Of a stretch of 64,000 nucleotides of DNA, positions 53,511 to 62,089 are shown piece after piece; the first letter of the stretch is position 1, and every line of letters starts with the position of its first letter. The notes under the pieces were generated by a model. That model worked only from the letters and a program-made list of their open reading frames with translations, did not search any database and had not been told where the DNA came from. This DNA is from Streptomyces sp. HSG2 (GTDB lineage Bacteria; Actinomycetota; Actinomycetes; Streptomycetales; Streptomycetaceae). The stretch covers positions 4,630,501 to 4,694,500 of the forward strand of contig NZ_CP066801.1 of NCBI RefSeq assembly GCF_016598575.1, given 5' to 3'. The translations under genes and the position numbers were made by a program.

Positions 53511-54359
53511 ATGCTGCGCATCGCCGTCCCCAACAAGGGTTCACTCGCCGGCCCTGCGGCGGAGATGCTCCACGAGGCCGGCTACCAGCAGCGCCGCGAG
53601 TCGAAGGAACTGCGCGTCGTCGATCCGGTGAACGAGGTCGAGTTCTTCTATCTCCGCCCTCGGGACATCGCGATCTACGTCTCCTCCGGCCGGCTGGACA
53701 TCGGCGTCACCGGACGGGACCTGCTGGTCGACTCCGGCGCCGAGGCCGAGGAGATCCTCCCGCTGGGCTTCGCCAGGTCCACCTTCCGCTTCGCGGCCAA
53801 GCCGGGAGCGGCGCGCGACCTCTCGGACCTGGCGGGCAACACCGTCGCCACCTCCTACGAGGGCATCGTGGCCAGGCACCTTGCCGACCGGGGGATCGAC
53901 GCGTCCGTCGTCCACCTCGACGGGGCCGTCGAGACCGCCGTCGAACTGGGTGTGGCCCAGGTCATCGCCGACGTCGTGGAGACGGGCACCTCGCTGCGCA
54001 ACGCCGGGCTGGAGGTCTTCGGCGATCCCATCATGACCTCGGAGGCCATCGTCGTCCGCCGTGTCGGCGCGGATCCGGCGGAAGCCAAGGTGCAGCAGTT
54101 CCTGCGCCGTCTCCAAGGCGTCCTGGTGGCCCGGACGTACGTGATGATGGACTACGACTGCCGGGTGGAGCAGTTGGAGAAGGCGGTCTCCCTCACCCCG
54201 GGGCTGGAGTCGCCGACCGTCTCGCCGCTGCACAACGAGGGCTGGGTCGCGGTGCGGGCCATGGTCCCCTCCAAGGAGGCCCAACAGATCATGGACGGCC
54301 TCTACCAGATCGGTGCTCGCGCCATCCTGACCACGGCCATCCACGCCTGCCGTCTCTGA
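53511..54359 (+). CDS. hisG: ATP phosphoribosyltransferase (long form)
   Basis: The enzyme is 282 aa and catalyses the first, feedback-regulated step of histidine synthesis. MLRIAVPNKGSLAGPAAEML opens the catalytic domains, with LDIGVTGRDLLVDSGA and the PRPP-binding DVVETGTSLRNAGLEVFGD. The C-terminal regulatory domain (from about residue 210) identifies the long form that does not need HisZ. The start is ATG 53511 with AAAGGAAG upstream. Confidence 0.97.
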   Translation: MLRIAVPNKGSLAGPAAEMLHEAGYQQRRESKELRVVDPVNEVEFFYLRPRDIAIYVSSGRLDIGVTGRDLLVDSGAEAEEILPLGFARSTFRFAAKPGAARDLSDLAGNTVATSYEGIVARHLADRGIDASVVHLDGAVETAVELGVAQVIADVVETGTSLRNAGLEVFGDPIMTSEAIVVRRVGADPAEAKVQQFLRRLQGVLVARTYVMMDYDCRVEQLEKAVSLTPGLESPTVSPLHNEGWVAVRAMVPSKEAQQIMDGLYQIGARAILTTAIHACRL

Positions 54360-54407
54360 CCGCCCCACCGGGGCGCCGCGGCGGACCCGAGACGAGAGGT
54401 GGACCGC

Positions 54408-54866
54408 GTGACGTCCGACCCGCCCGCATTGCCCGTCACCTTCCGGCCGGGCCGGACCCGTGCCGTGCTGTACTCTGCCGCCGTCGCCTGTTTCGCGGCC
54501 ATCACCGCGGTCGCCCTGCTGTTGGAGCGGCTCGGCCCCGGGGAGCGGCTGAGCTTCGTGGCGACCGCCCTGCTGCTGGACGCGGTGCTCGTCGTGCTCG
54601 CGCGCCCCAAGGTGGTGGCGGAGGAGTCGGGCGTCACCGTGGTCAATCTCGTGAGCGTTCGCCGGTTGGAGTGGGCCGAGATCGTCCGGGTCAACCTCCG
54701 GCAGGGTGACCCGTGGGTGTTCCTGGACCTGAGCGACGGGACGAGCCTGCCGGTACTCGGCATCCAGCCGGGTATCGCCAGGGAACGGGCCGTCGCCGAC
54801 GCCCGGGCCCTGAGGGCGCTGGTCGAAGCGCGCTCCGTCCCCGGCCCCGATCCACGGCAGGCCTGA
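54408..54866 (+). CDS. PH-like domain membrane protein
   Basis: The product is about 152 aa. Two membrane segments (VLYSAAVACFAAITAVALLL and LSFVATALLLDAVLVVLA) precede a small beta-rich PH-like part (VVAEESGVTVVNLVSVRRLEW, VFLDLSDGTSLPVLGI). This matches the PH domain-containing protein found after hisG in Streptomyces, of unknown function. GTG 54408 follows GAGAGG by 8 bp; GTG 54399 would add three residues. It may be co-transcribed with hisE-hisG. Confidence 0.78.
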   Translation: MTSDPPALPVTFRPGRTRAVLYSAAVACFAAITAVALLLERLGPGERLSFVATALLLDAVLVVLARPKVVAEESGVTVVNLVSVRRLEWAEIVRVNLRQGDPWVFLDLSDGTSLPVLGIQPGIARERAVADARALRALVEARSVPGPDPRQA

Positions 54867-54903
54867 CCGGCCGGCGGCCCGGTGCGCGGGGCGGGCCGGC
54901 CGG
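54867..54903. terminator. Bidirectional terminator between PH-like and AAA ATPase genes
   Basis: A 9-bp stem CCGGCCGGC/GCCGGCCGG with a 19-nt GC-rich loop sits between two convergent genes and starts at the base after the PH-like gene stop. Confidence 0.55.
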
Positions 54904-54926
54904 AGCGGCGGGCATCCGGTGCCCGC

Positions 54927-56786
54927 TCACTCCGGAGCCGTCCCCGGCCCACGCCCGGAGAGGACCTCGCCGTACGCCTGGATAAGATCGGGAAGCCGGA
55001 GCGTGGCCAGGTCCTCACGGGTGGGCGTGTCCGGACAACAGGACAGTCGCAGGTCCCGGTAGGCGCAGCTCTTCTCGTACAGCGTGCGCAGGAAGCGGCC
55101 GTTGCCCAACTCGTCGATCCAGCCCTGCTCGACGACGTGACCGGCGATCGAGAGCAACTCCTGTCGGGCCTCCTCGTCCCAGGAGTCACCGTGTTCCGCG
55201 GCGAGCACCTCGCCGATCTCCGTCAGTTCCCCCGGGCGGTAGGACGGGAAGTCCACCCGGGTGGTGAAGCGGGACGACAGTCCGGGGTTGGCGGCCAGCA
55301 GTCGGTCCATGCCCTCGGGGTGGCCGGCGAGTATCACCACCAGGTGGTCGCGGTTGTCCTCCGCGCGCTTGAGCAGCACCTGAAGGGCCTCGTCGCCGTA
55401 GGCGTCGCCCCTGCCGTAGCCGGAGTTCGACAGGGAGTAGGCCTCGTCGACGAAGAGGACCCCACCGAGCGCCGAGTCGATCAACTCGTTGGCCTTCACC
55501 GCGGTCTGGCCCAGGTACTCGCCCACCAGGTCCGCTCGCTGGGCCTCCACCAGGTGGTCGCCGCCGAGAAGTCCGAGTGCGTAGAAGACCCGGCCGAGTA
55601 TGCGCGCGACGGTGGTCTTCCCGGTGCCCGAGGGACCGGAGAAGACGAAGTGGCGCTTTGGCGGCTGCACCGGCAGGCCCTGATCGGCTCGCAGCCGGGC
55701 CATCCCCAACTGAGCCGAGAGGGCCTTCACCTGGCGCTTCACCGGCTCCAACCCCACCATGCGTTCGAGTTCGGCCAGCGCCTCCTCCAGGAGCAGTGGG
55801 TCGGCGGGCTCGGTCGGCGGTTCGGAGTCCCGCGCCACCGGCCCGTATCGGGCCGACCTTCCCGAGGTCGCCACCGTCGTGGTGGGCGCCGGTGGGTCCG
55901 GCGGCCGCAGGTCCCGTGCCTCGGTGCCGAACAGGGGGTCGAGCGTGTCCGGGAGGCAGTCCCGCTCCTCCTGTTCCACCTCGGCCAAGGCGAGCGTCAC
56001 CAGATCACCGGCCTCCTCGTGGCCGTCGGCCTCGTGGATCGCGGCGAGTCGCGCCGAGGTGTCCATGAAGGCCGGATCGACGCGGTGCACCGCCCGGTAC
56101 AGGGGCAGAGCGGCGGCGCTGCGGCCGGTCCCCTCGTGGGCCCGCGCCAACCAGTAGCGCAACTCCTTGCGTTGCGGCTGCTCGCTCCGACAGCGCATCA
56201 GCGCCGCCGACAGCAGAGGCTCGGCCTGGCCGTACATCTCCATGCGCACGCGGGCCATGCCGCCGAACAGGCCGGCCTCGACGCCCAGCACGGGATCCCC
56301 GAGAAGGGGGTCGGTGTGCCGGACGAGCCGGTCCCAGTCCTTCACCAGGTAGGCACGGCAGGCGTGCAGGAAGCGCACCTGAGGGTCGCCGTCGACCGGC
56401 GGGAGGCCGGCCAGGGCGCGGTCCAGTTCCGCCACGTGGCGCCCGTCCAGCCAGTGGGACGCGTACGCCAACGCCAGGTCCCGCGGGCGTTCGAGGACCG
56501 GCTGTACCCACCAACCCAACCAGTACCAGGAGTTGAGGGTGCGCCGGTGGCGTGCCCGCTGCTCGCCGAAGCGGTCCCGATGCCGGAACATCCGCAGCAG
56601 CGCGGTCGTGGTGTCCACCCGCAACGCGTGCAGCCCCAGCCAGCCGTCGGCCATCCCCGGGTCCACCCGCACGGCGGTCCGGAATTCCTCCTCGGCCTGC
56701 GGGTACGCGCCCAGGGTGTAGGCGTCCACACCGCGCAGCCAGGCGAGGTCGGCCGGGGCGGGCGGGCTCTGCGTGCCGAAGTCCAT
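54927..56786 (-). CDS. CbxX/CfqX (EccA-like) AAA+ ATPase with N-terminal TPR region
   Basis: The product is 619 aa. The N-terminal 300 residues are helical TPR-like repeats (GAYPQAEEEFRTAVRVDPGM; RSAAALPLYRAVHRVDPAFM). A disordered linker follows, then a CbxX-type AAA domain with Walker A VFSGPSGTGKTTVARILGRV (about residue 393), Walker B GGVLFVDEAYSL and an arginine-finger region PGLSSRFTTRVDFPSY. This is the layout of EccA ATPases of type VII secretion. No other ESX gene is nearby, so the role is open. ATG 56786 follows a GGGGGGA ribosome binding site; the open frame runs further upstream but looks noncoding. Confidence 0.85.
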   Translation of the reverse strand: MDFGTQSPPAPADLAWLRGVDAYTLGAYPQAEEEFRTAVRVDPGMADGWLGLHALRVDTTTALLRMFRHRDRFGEQRARHRRTLNSWYWLGWWVQPVLERPRDLALAYASHWLDGRHVAELDRALAGLPPVDGDPQVRFLHACRAYLVKDWDRLVRHTDPLLGDPVLGVEAGLFGGMARVRMEMYGQAEPLLSAALMRCRSEQPQRKELRYWLARAHEGTGRSAAALPLYRAVHRVDPAFMDTSARLAAIHEADGHEEAGDLVTLALAEVEQEERDCLPDTLDPLFGTEARDLRPPDPPAPTTTVATSGRSARYGPVARDSEPPTEPADPLLLEEALAELERMVGLEPVKRQVKALSAQLGMARLRADQGLPVQPPKRHFVFSGPSGTGKTTVARILGRVFYALGLLGGDHLVEAQRADLVGEYLGQTAVKANELIDSALGGVLFVDEAYSLSNSGYGRGDAYGDEALQVLLKRAEDNRDHLVVILAGHPEGMDRLLAANPGLSSRFTTRVDFPSYRPGELTEIGEVLAAEHGDSWDEEARQELLSIAGHVVEQGWIDELGNGRFLRTLYEKSCAYRDLRLSCCPDTPTREDLATLRLPDLIQAYGEVLSGRGPGTAPE

Positions 56787-57042
56787 CAGGTCCCCCCACA
56801 AAGCGTGCCCCCGTCGGTGGTCCGACGGGTCCGACCCGCCGGTGTCCTCGATCCAACCGCGCCGGCGCGGACCGGAGTTGCCGGGTGCGCGCGGTGCTCC
56901 CCCCGGTCGCACCGAGGGCATCGTACCCGCGTGGGCGACCGCCCGAAGGAGATGGCGGCCCGCCGCTGGGCGGATCGGAGGCCGCCAGGGAGCGCGAAGC
57001 GACTTCACGGACAGTGAGTGAGTGGGGCGCCCATGGGGCAGA

Positions 57043-57108
57043 GCGAAGCCCCCGATCACGGGGGAACAATCGGGGGCTTCGCGTCAGGGGGCGACCCGAA
57101 GGTCGCGC
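57043..57108 (-). ncRNA. Candidate small RNA or structured leader upstream of the AAA ATPase gene
   Basis: On the minus strand a promoter (57115-57144) is followed at once by two hairpins. The first has a GCGACC/GGTCGC stem capped by a UUCG tetraloop (57091-57106). The second is a perfect 14-bp stem GCGAAGCCCCCGAT with its complement (57043-57056 and 57069-57082) and a C-rich loop. This gives an RNA of about 66 nt ending in a terminator, or a leader with an attenuator for the AAA gene 256 bp downstream. The loop UCCCCC can pair with that gene's GGGGGA ribosome binding site. Confidence 0.5.
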
Positions 57109-57114
57109 ATGCAG

Positions 57115-57144
57115 AACGTAGGACCTGGACTGCCTTGGGGTCAA
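57115..57144 (-). promoter_or_regulatory. Promoter for the small RNA / AAA ATPase leader
   Basis: Read on the minus strand, TTGACC (57144-57139) and TACGTT (57120-57115) are separated by 18 bp. This is one of the best-matching housekeeping promoters in the window. Transcription should begin near 57108. Confidence 0.6.
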
Positions 57145-57212
57145 GCGGAGTTGGGGGCGAGGCGATGAGAAATCGAAGATCCCCGCAGTAGCGGCGCCAT
57201 GCCTCCGAATGA

Positions 57213-57812
57213 TCACCCTCTGTGACGATCGCTCCATGAGCGAGGCCGGGCCCCGGGTCCGTCCAGCAACCGATACCCCTCGCGCCCCGGCCGAACCAGC
57301 AGATCCGCGAAGGGGCGCGAGGGATCTTCGGCGAAGTGCTCCCGCTCGGCGGGCTCCCAACGGTCCCAGAACTCGCGCTGGGCATCGCCGTCCCGCGCCC
57401 GGCCTCGGGCCCACGCCTGAGAGGCCGACAGATCCATCCACAGCGAAGCCGCCAGGAGCGGCCGCAGCGCGCGCCGACCCGCCCCGACCCCCTCGATCAG
57501 CACGACCGGAGCGGGCGGCAACTCGCGTGGAGGCCCGAACCGACGCGACGCCCAGTCGTAGGCGGAGTAGACGGCCGTCTCGCCCCGGGCCAGCGGCTCC
57601 AGGACCCGCCGGGACAGGCGATCGGTCCAGTCGAAGAGCCGGTCGTGGTCGGCGATGTCGTCCAGACACAGGACCGGGGGGCCGCCGAGTCGCTCGGCCA
57701 GCAGGCGCGTGAACGTGGACTTGCCCGAGCCCGCGTGCCCGTCCACCCCGATCAGTCGGACGGGCCCGCAGGTCGGCGGCAGGTCGCGGAGCCTGGTGGT
57801 GAGTGGAGGAAT
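57213..57812 (-). CDS. Uridine kinase-like P-loop kinase, possible ATT start
   Basis: The product is about 199 aa. The P-loop is VDGHAGSGKSTFTRLLAERL (about residues 22-41); later blocks are VLCLDDIADHDRLFDWTDRL, YSAYDWASRRFGPP and VLIEGVGAGRRALRPLLA, as in the uridine kinase/phosphoribulokinase-like family. No ATG, GTG or TTG lies in frame near a sensible N-terminus. ATT 57812 is preceded by GGGAG at 5 bp and gives a protein of family length, so it is the best start seen. A sequencing error in the C run at about 57836-57841 is an alternative. Confidence 0.7.
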   Translation of the reverse strand: MPPLTTRLRDLPPTCGPVRLIGVDGHAGSGKSTFTRLLAERLGGPPVLCLDDIADHDRLFDWTDRLSRRVLEPLARGETAVYSAYDWASRRFGPPRELPPAPVVLIEGVGAGRRALRPLLAASLWMDLSASQAWARGRARDGDAQREFWDRWEPAEREHFAEDPSRPFADLLVRPGREGYRLLDGPGARPRSWSDRHRG

Positions 57813-58022
57813 GGGTGCTCCCGGAGGCGACGAGGGTCGGGGGACCGCGCCACCGTAGTGGCTGTCGGCGCCCGTGGCGAGCCCGGGGCGGGTGGATGGT
57901 CCACCCAGGTTGTCCCGGCGTGACGCGGGTCGGGACGCTGGCCGAGGACCGGGGTGGCGGCGATAGTGGCCCCAGCACGCGAGATCCCGGCCACGACCGG
58001 GCCATTCGGGAGGCGACCCACC

Positions 58023-59375
58023 ATGAGCAGAGGCCGACCACCGTCCCGCCGTTCCGTACTGTTCGCCGTGGCCGCCACGGCCGCGGCCGGCGGCTCCGTC
58101 GCCTCGGCGTCCCCCGGAGCGTCCGCCGCCCGGCCGGGCCCAGGACGCCGAGTGGACTTCCTGAGCTGGTCCTCGACCGCCGACTGGAGCTCGGGGACGG
58201 CCCAGGGCGTTCGCGTCGACCGCGGCCGTGATCCCGCGATCGCCCTGAGCTCTCCCCTCGGCGTCCGACGCCACCGCGATCCGCACACCGGCACCACCGA
58301 GCCGTGGGAGTACGGCGTCTGGACGTCGACGGAGCGCCCTCTCGCGGTGCCGGCGACCGAGATCATCGCCTCCTGGAACGCGCACACCCCGGCGGGCACG
58401 TGGATCCAGGTCGACCTGTCCGCCACGTACGCCGACGGGACCCGCACGCCCTGGTACGTCATGGGCCGCTGGGCCGCGGGTGACGAGGACATCCGCCGCC
58501 ACTCGGTCGACGGGCAGGGCGACGGCAGGAGCACCGTCCACACAGACGTCCTGGCCATGGACGACACGGCGACCGGATCCCGTCTGACCGCCGTCCGCCT
58601 GCGGGTGCTCCTGCACCGCCGTCCCGGGACCGCCGCGACGCCCCTCCTGTGGCGGCTGGGCGCGGCAGGCTCCGATGTGCCCGACCGTTTCACCGTCCCG
58701 CCCTCCCCGCCCGCGGGCGCCTCGGAACTGGCCGTCCCGCGCTATTCGCAGGAGATCCACCGGGGTCGGTACCCCGAGTACGACGACGGGGGCGAGGCCT
58801 GGTGCAGCCCCGCCTCCTCGCAGATGGTCGTCGAGTACTGGGGCGGTCGAGTCGACGAGGAGGCCCTGTCCTGGGTCGACCCGACCTACACCGATCCCCA
58901 GGTCTGCCACGCCGCCCGGCACACCTACGACCACCAGTACGGCGGCTGTGGCAACTGGCCCTTCAACGCCGCCTACGCGGCCGGGTTTCCCGGTCTGCGC
59001 GCCGTGGTGACCAGGCTGGAGTCGCTGGCCGACCTCGAACGGCTGGTCGCCGCGGGCATCCCGGTGATCACGTCACAGTCCTTCTCGGCCGAGGAGCTGA
59101 CCGGTGCGGGGTACGGCACGTCGGGCCACCTGATGGTGGTGGTCGGATTCACCCGTGACGGCGACGTGATCGCGAACGATCCGGCCGCGCCGACCAACGT
59201 CGAGGTCCGCCGTGTCTACCGTCGCCGCGAGTGGGAGAACGTCTGGCTGCGCACCAGGCGACGGGACGCCGCCGGACGCGTGCTGTCCGGGACGGGAGGG
59301 GTGTGCTACCTCTACTTCCCGACGGACCCCGGTCCGCGCCGGACCCTCGCGCTCGCGGCGGTGGGCGTCCACTGA
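58023..59375 (+). CDS. Exported C39-like cysteine peptidase family protein
   Basis: The product is 450 aa. A twin-arginine signal (SRRSVLFAVAATAAAGGSVA, about residues 9-28, cleaved near ASA) indicates folded export. A beta-rich N-terminal region (residues about 40-225) precedes a papain-like C39 domain with the nucleophile Cys in GGEAWCSPASSQMVVEYWGG, His in GTSGHLMVVVGFT and an Asn/Asp in VIANDPAAP. The substrate is unknown. ATG 58023 follows GGAGG. It diverges from the uridine-kinase-like gene. Confidence 0.85.
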   Translation: MSRGRPPSRRSVLFAVAATAAAGGSVASASPGASAARPGPGRRVDFLSWSSTADWSSGTAQGVRVDRGRDPAIALSSPLGVRRHRDPHTGTTEPWEYGVWTSTERPLAVPATEIIASWNAHTPAGTWIQVDLSATYADGTRTPWYVMGRWAAGDEDIRRHSVDGQGDGRSTVHTDVLAMDDTATGSRLTAVRLRVLLHRRPGTAATPLLWRLGAAGSDVPDRFTVPPSPPAGASELAVPRYSQEIHRGRYPEYDDGGEAWCSPASSQMVVEYWGGRVDEEALSWVDPTYTDPQVCHAARHTYDHQYGGCGNWPFNAAYAAGFPGLRAVVTRLESLADLERLVAAGIPVITSQSFSAEELTGAGYGTSGHLMVVVGFTRDGDVIANDPAAPTNVEVRRVYRRREWENVWLRTRRRDAAGRVLSGTGGVCYLYFPTDPGPRRTLALAAVGVH

Positions 59376-59472
59376 GGAAGTCGGGTCACCACGCCGGCTC
59401 GGCCGGGGACGGTTGCGGCGCCCCGGTCGCGCGGCCAGGGCGCGCGTCTGCCGAGCGGGACGCCGCTCACGA

Positions 59473-59501
59473 GTGACAGGCCATGATCGATCGGGCATAC
59501 T
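59473..59501 (+). promoter_or_regulatory. Promoter of the acyl-CoA dehydrogenase gene
   Basis: GTGACA (59473-59478) and CATACT (59496-59501) are separated by 17 bp. They lie about 130 bp before the gene. Confidence 0.4.
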
Positions 59502-59632
59502 CACAGCGCACAGCCGCTGGTCAGCGGCTTCCGTGACCCGGAGGCCCCGTCCGGCCAGGCCCGGAACGACCCGGCGGAGCCGCCCACCCGCGGCGCCCTT
59601 CCGCCGAGCCCCGACAGGGAGGAGAGCGTCGC

Positions 59633-60805
59633 ATGCCCGACCGCGCCCCGCAGCCGGTGGACCGGCAACTGCCCACGGAGGAGGCACGGGACCTCATCTC
59701 GCTCGTCCGAGACATCGCCGAGCGAGAGATCGCCCCGAGCGCGGCCGAGGAGGAGGAAGCGGGTCTCTTCCCGCGCCGGGTCTTCACCCTGCTCTCCGAG
59801 GCGGGCCTGTTGGGCCTGCCCTACGACTCCGCCCACGGCGGCGGCGAGCAGCCGTACGAGGTGTACCTCCAGGTGCTCGAGGAGCTGTCCGCCGCGCGAC
59901 TGACCGTGGGCCTCGGGGTCAGTGTGCACACCCTGGCCTCCTACGCGCTCGCCACCCACGGCACGAAGGAGCAGCGGGCCGAGCACCTCCCGACGATGCT
60001 CGGCGGGGGCACCCTCGGCGGGTACTGCCTCTCCGAGCCCGCCTCCGGCTCCGACGCGGCCTCCCTGCGCACCAGGGCCGTGAGGGAGGGGGAGGACTGG
60101 CTGATCACCGGCACCAAGGCGTGGATCACCCACGGTGGTGTCGCCGACTTCTACACCGTGATGGCACGTACCGGCGACGACGGCCCCCGGGGGATCACCG
60201 CCTTCCTGGTGCCCGGTGACGCGCCCGGACTGAACGCCGCCGCGCCCGAGAAGAAGATGGGGATGAAGGGGTCACCCACGGCCCAGGTCCACCTCGACGG
60301 CGTCCGTGTCCCGGACTCCCGGCGCCTCGGTGAGGAGGGCGGCGGGTTCGCCATCGCACTGTCCGCGCTGGACTCGGGGCGTCTCGGCATCGCGGCCTGT
60401 GCGATCGGCGTGGCGCAGGCCGCACTCGACGAGGCGCTCGCCTATGCCGGTGACCGCCGGCAGTTCGGTCGGCGGATCGTCGACTTCCAGGGCCTGCGCT
60501 TCATGCTCGCGGACATGGCCACCCGGATCGAGGCCGGTCGCGCGCTGTACCTCGCGGCGGCCCGGCTGCGGGACACGGGCCGACCGTTCGCCAAACAGGC
60601 CGCCATGGCCAAGCTTTACTGCACCGACGCGGCGATGCGGGTCACCACCGACGCCGTGCAGGTCCTCGGTGGCTACGGCTACACCTCGGACTTCCCGGCC
60701 GAGCGCTACATGCGGGAGGCGAAGGTCCTGCAGATCGTCGAAGGGACCAACCAGATCCAGCGGATGGTCATCGCCCGACACCTCGCGGGCCCCGAGGAGC
60801 GCTGA
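59633..60805 (+). CDS. Acyl-CoA dehydrogenase
   Basis: The enzyme is 390 aa, an FAD-dependent dehydrogenase that introduces the alpha-beta double bond in acyl-CoA. The FAD/acyl-CoA signatures are GYCLSEPASGSDAASLRT and GYGYTSDFPAERYMREAKV. The catalytic base is Glu in QIVEGTNQIQRMVIARHL. Chain-length preference cannot be told; the family includes short- and branched-chain enzymes. ATG 59633 follows GGGAGGAG. It appears to be monocistronic. Confidence 0.93.
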   Translation: MPDRAPQPVDRQLPTEEARDLISLVRDIAEREIAPSAAEEEEAGLFPRRVFTLLSEAGLLGLPYDSAHGGGEQPYEVYLQVLEELSAARLTVGLGVSVHTLASYALATHGTKEQRAEHLPTMLGGGTLGGYCLSEPASGSDAASLRTRAVREGEDWLITGTKAWITHGGVADFYTVMARTGDDGPRGITAFLVPGDAPGLNAAAPEKKMGMKGSPTAQVHLDGVRVPDSRRLGEEGGGFAIALSALDSGRLGIAACAIGVAQAALDEALAYAGDRRQFGRRIVDFQGLRFMLADMATRIEAGRALYLAAARLRDTGRPFAKQAAMAKLYCTDAAMRVTTDAVQVLGGYGYTSDFPAERYMREAKVLQIVEGTNQIQRMVIARHLAGPEER

Positions 60806-60809
60806 CACC

Positions 60810-60863
60810 GGGGTGCCCGCACCGGAGGCCGGCGTCCCCGACGCGGACGGGCGCGGGCACCCC
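60810..60863. terminator. Bidirectional terminator after acyl-CoA dehydrogenase
   Basis: GGGGTGCCCGC and GCGGGCACCCC (11 bp, perfect) enclose a GC-rich 32-nt segment. The hairpin sits between two convergent genes. Confidence 0.55.
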
Positions 60864-60899
60864 CGTCCGTGTCGGGGAGCATCGGCGGCGGGTGCCCGC

Positions 60900-61337
60900 T
60901 CAGGCCGCGCGGCCACCCAGCAGCGGTCGGCGCATCGGGCGTGATCCGGGGCCGCCCACGTGCGAGAAGGGCTGGGTGCGCCAGTCCAACCCCTGCGGAA
61001 GTGTCAACACCCGGGCCGTCTCGCCCTCCCGGGGTGCGTACGACTCGTCCGCCGGGCGGGCCTCGGCGGCGTCGCGGCCGGTCCCGGCGCACACCGTGAG
61101 GCCGAACGGGTTCCAAGGGGAGGCACAGAGCGCGTGCTCCGGCAGTGTCTCCTCGTCGGCGAGCAGGGCGATGGGCTGCCGGCAGTCCGGGCACACCACG
61201 CGGTACGTCTCGAAGGTGTCGTGGAGGTCGTGGTCTCCCTCGACGGGCGCTTCGAGTTCGCGATCCACCGGCTCGGGCTCGGCGGTCGGTCGCCGGTGCT
61301 TGAGCGCGGGGCGACCGGGGCGTTGAAGGCTGTGCAT
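60900..61337 (-). CDS. Small conserved protein with CPDC zinc-ribbon-like motif
   Basis: The product is 145 aa. The centre has CxxC (YRVVCPDCRQPIALLADEET) followed by a further Cys (LPEHALCASPWNPFGLTVC), suggesting a zinc ribbon or a redox pair. The ends are Arg/Pro/Gly-rich and probably disordered. I do not recognise a characterised family; it resembles actinobacterial hypothetical proteins. ATG 61337 is chosen over an upstream ATG because AGGGGGAGA lies directly before it. It diverges from an Lrp/AsnC regulator that may control it. Confidence 0.65.
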   Translation of the reverse strand: MHSLQRPGRPALKHRRPTAEPEPVDRELEAPVEGDHDLHDTFETYRVVCPDCRQPIALLADEETLPEHALCASPWNPFGLTVCAGTGRDAAEARPADESYAPREGETARVLTLPQGLDWRTQPFSHVGGPGSRPMRRPLLGGRAA

Positions 61338-61424
61338 GGATTCTCCCCCTAGAGCTGGGCCGTGACGGCACTGCGGCCTCGACCACAGCAAGCACTTCCC
61401 GTCCGCCCTCGGCGGTAATCACGA

Positions 61425-61460
61425 GAACATCACGGAGACCGCGCACGTCTTGTGATGTTC
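61425..61460. promoter_or_regulatory. Dyad in the divergent promoter region of the Lrp/AsnC gene
   Basis: GAACATCAC (61425-61433) and GTGATGTTC (61452-61460) are exact 9-bp complements separated by 18 bp. They fall between the divergent CPDC gene and the regulator gene. A further GTGA...TCAC pair overlaps the right arm (61452-61465). This fits an Lrp-type multi-site autoregulatory operator. Confidence 0.5.
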
Positions 61461-61550
61461 GTCACGTATCGGTGTCCGGTCGCGTGCGGGAACGTCGGAA
61501 TCCCACCGCGCGCACGCGGCGCACACACGCGCAGGGTAGGTTCTTGGGCC

Positions 61551-61991
61551 ATGGAGGAGCTGGACCGGCGGATCGTGCGGTTGCTCGTCGAGGACGGGCG
61601 GATGAGCTACACCGACCTGGGGAAGGCCACGGGGCTGTCCACCTCGGCGGCGCACCAGCGGGTGCGCCGTCTGGAGCAACGGGGGGTCATCCGAGGCTAC
61701 GCGGCCGTCGTCGATCCGGACGCCGTCGGCCTGCCGATGACTGCCTTCATCTCCGTGAAGCCCTTCGATCCCAGCGCGCCGGACGACATCGCGGAACGGC
61801 TGGCCGGAATGCCGGAGATCGAAGCCTGCCACAGCGTGGCCGGCGAGGAGAACTACATCCTGAAGGTGCGCGTCGCCAGCCCCCACGAACTGGAGGAACT
61901 GCTCGCCCGGGTCCGTTCGCTGGCCGGAGCGTCCACGCGGACGACCGTGGTTCTCTCGACGCCCTACGAGGCCCGACCGCCGCGTTTTTGA
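61551..61991 (+). CDS. Lrp/AsnC-family transcriptional regulator
   Basis: The product is 146 aa. The HTH is ELDRRIVRLLVEDGRMSYTD and GLSTSAAHQRVRRLEQRGV; the C-terminal RAM domain contains GLPMTAFISVKPFDPSAPDD and ACHSVAGEENYILKVRVASP, where amino acids bind in this family. A TAGGTT box ends 8 bp before ATG 61551, implying a leaderless or nearly leaderless mRNA. The dyad upstream suggests autoregulation. Confidence 0.92.
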   Translation: MEELDRRIVRLLVEDGRMSYTDLGKATGLSTSAAHQRVRRLEQRGVIRGYAAVVDPDAVGLPMTAFISVKPFDPSAPDDIAERLAGMPEIEACHSVAGEENYILKVRVASPHELEELLARVRSLAGASTRTTVVLSTPYEARPPRF

Positions 61992-62089
61992 CCCCGGCCC
62001 CGGCTCTCGCCGCACCGCCTCCGCGGCCGGGCGGCGAGAGCCGCCCACCCCCGTACGAGACCCGCCCCGGCAGGGGCGAGACTGGTGCC

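Noticed and set aside
54361..54375. Terminator after hisG (CGCCCC/GGGGCG)
   Set aside because: Only a 6-bp stem with a 3-nt loop; more likely read through into the PH-like gene.
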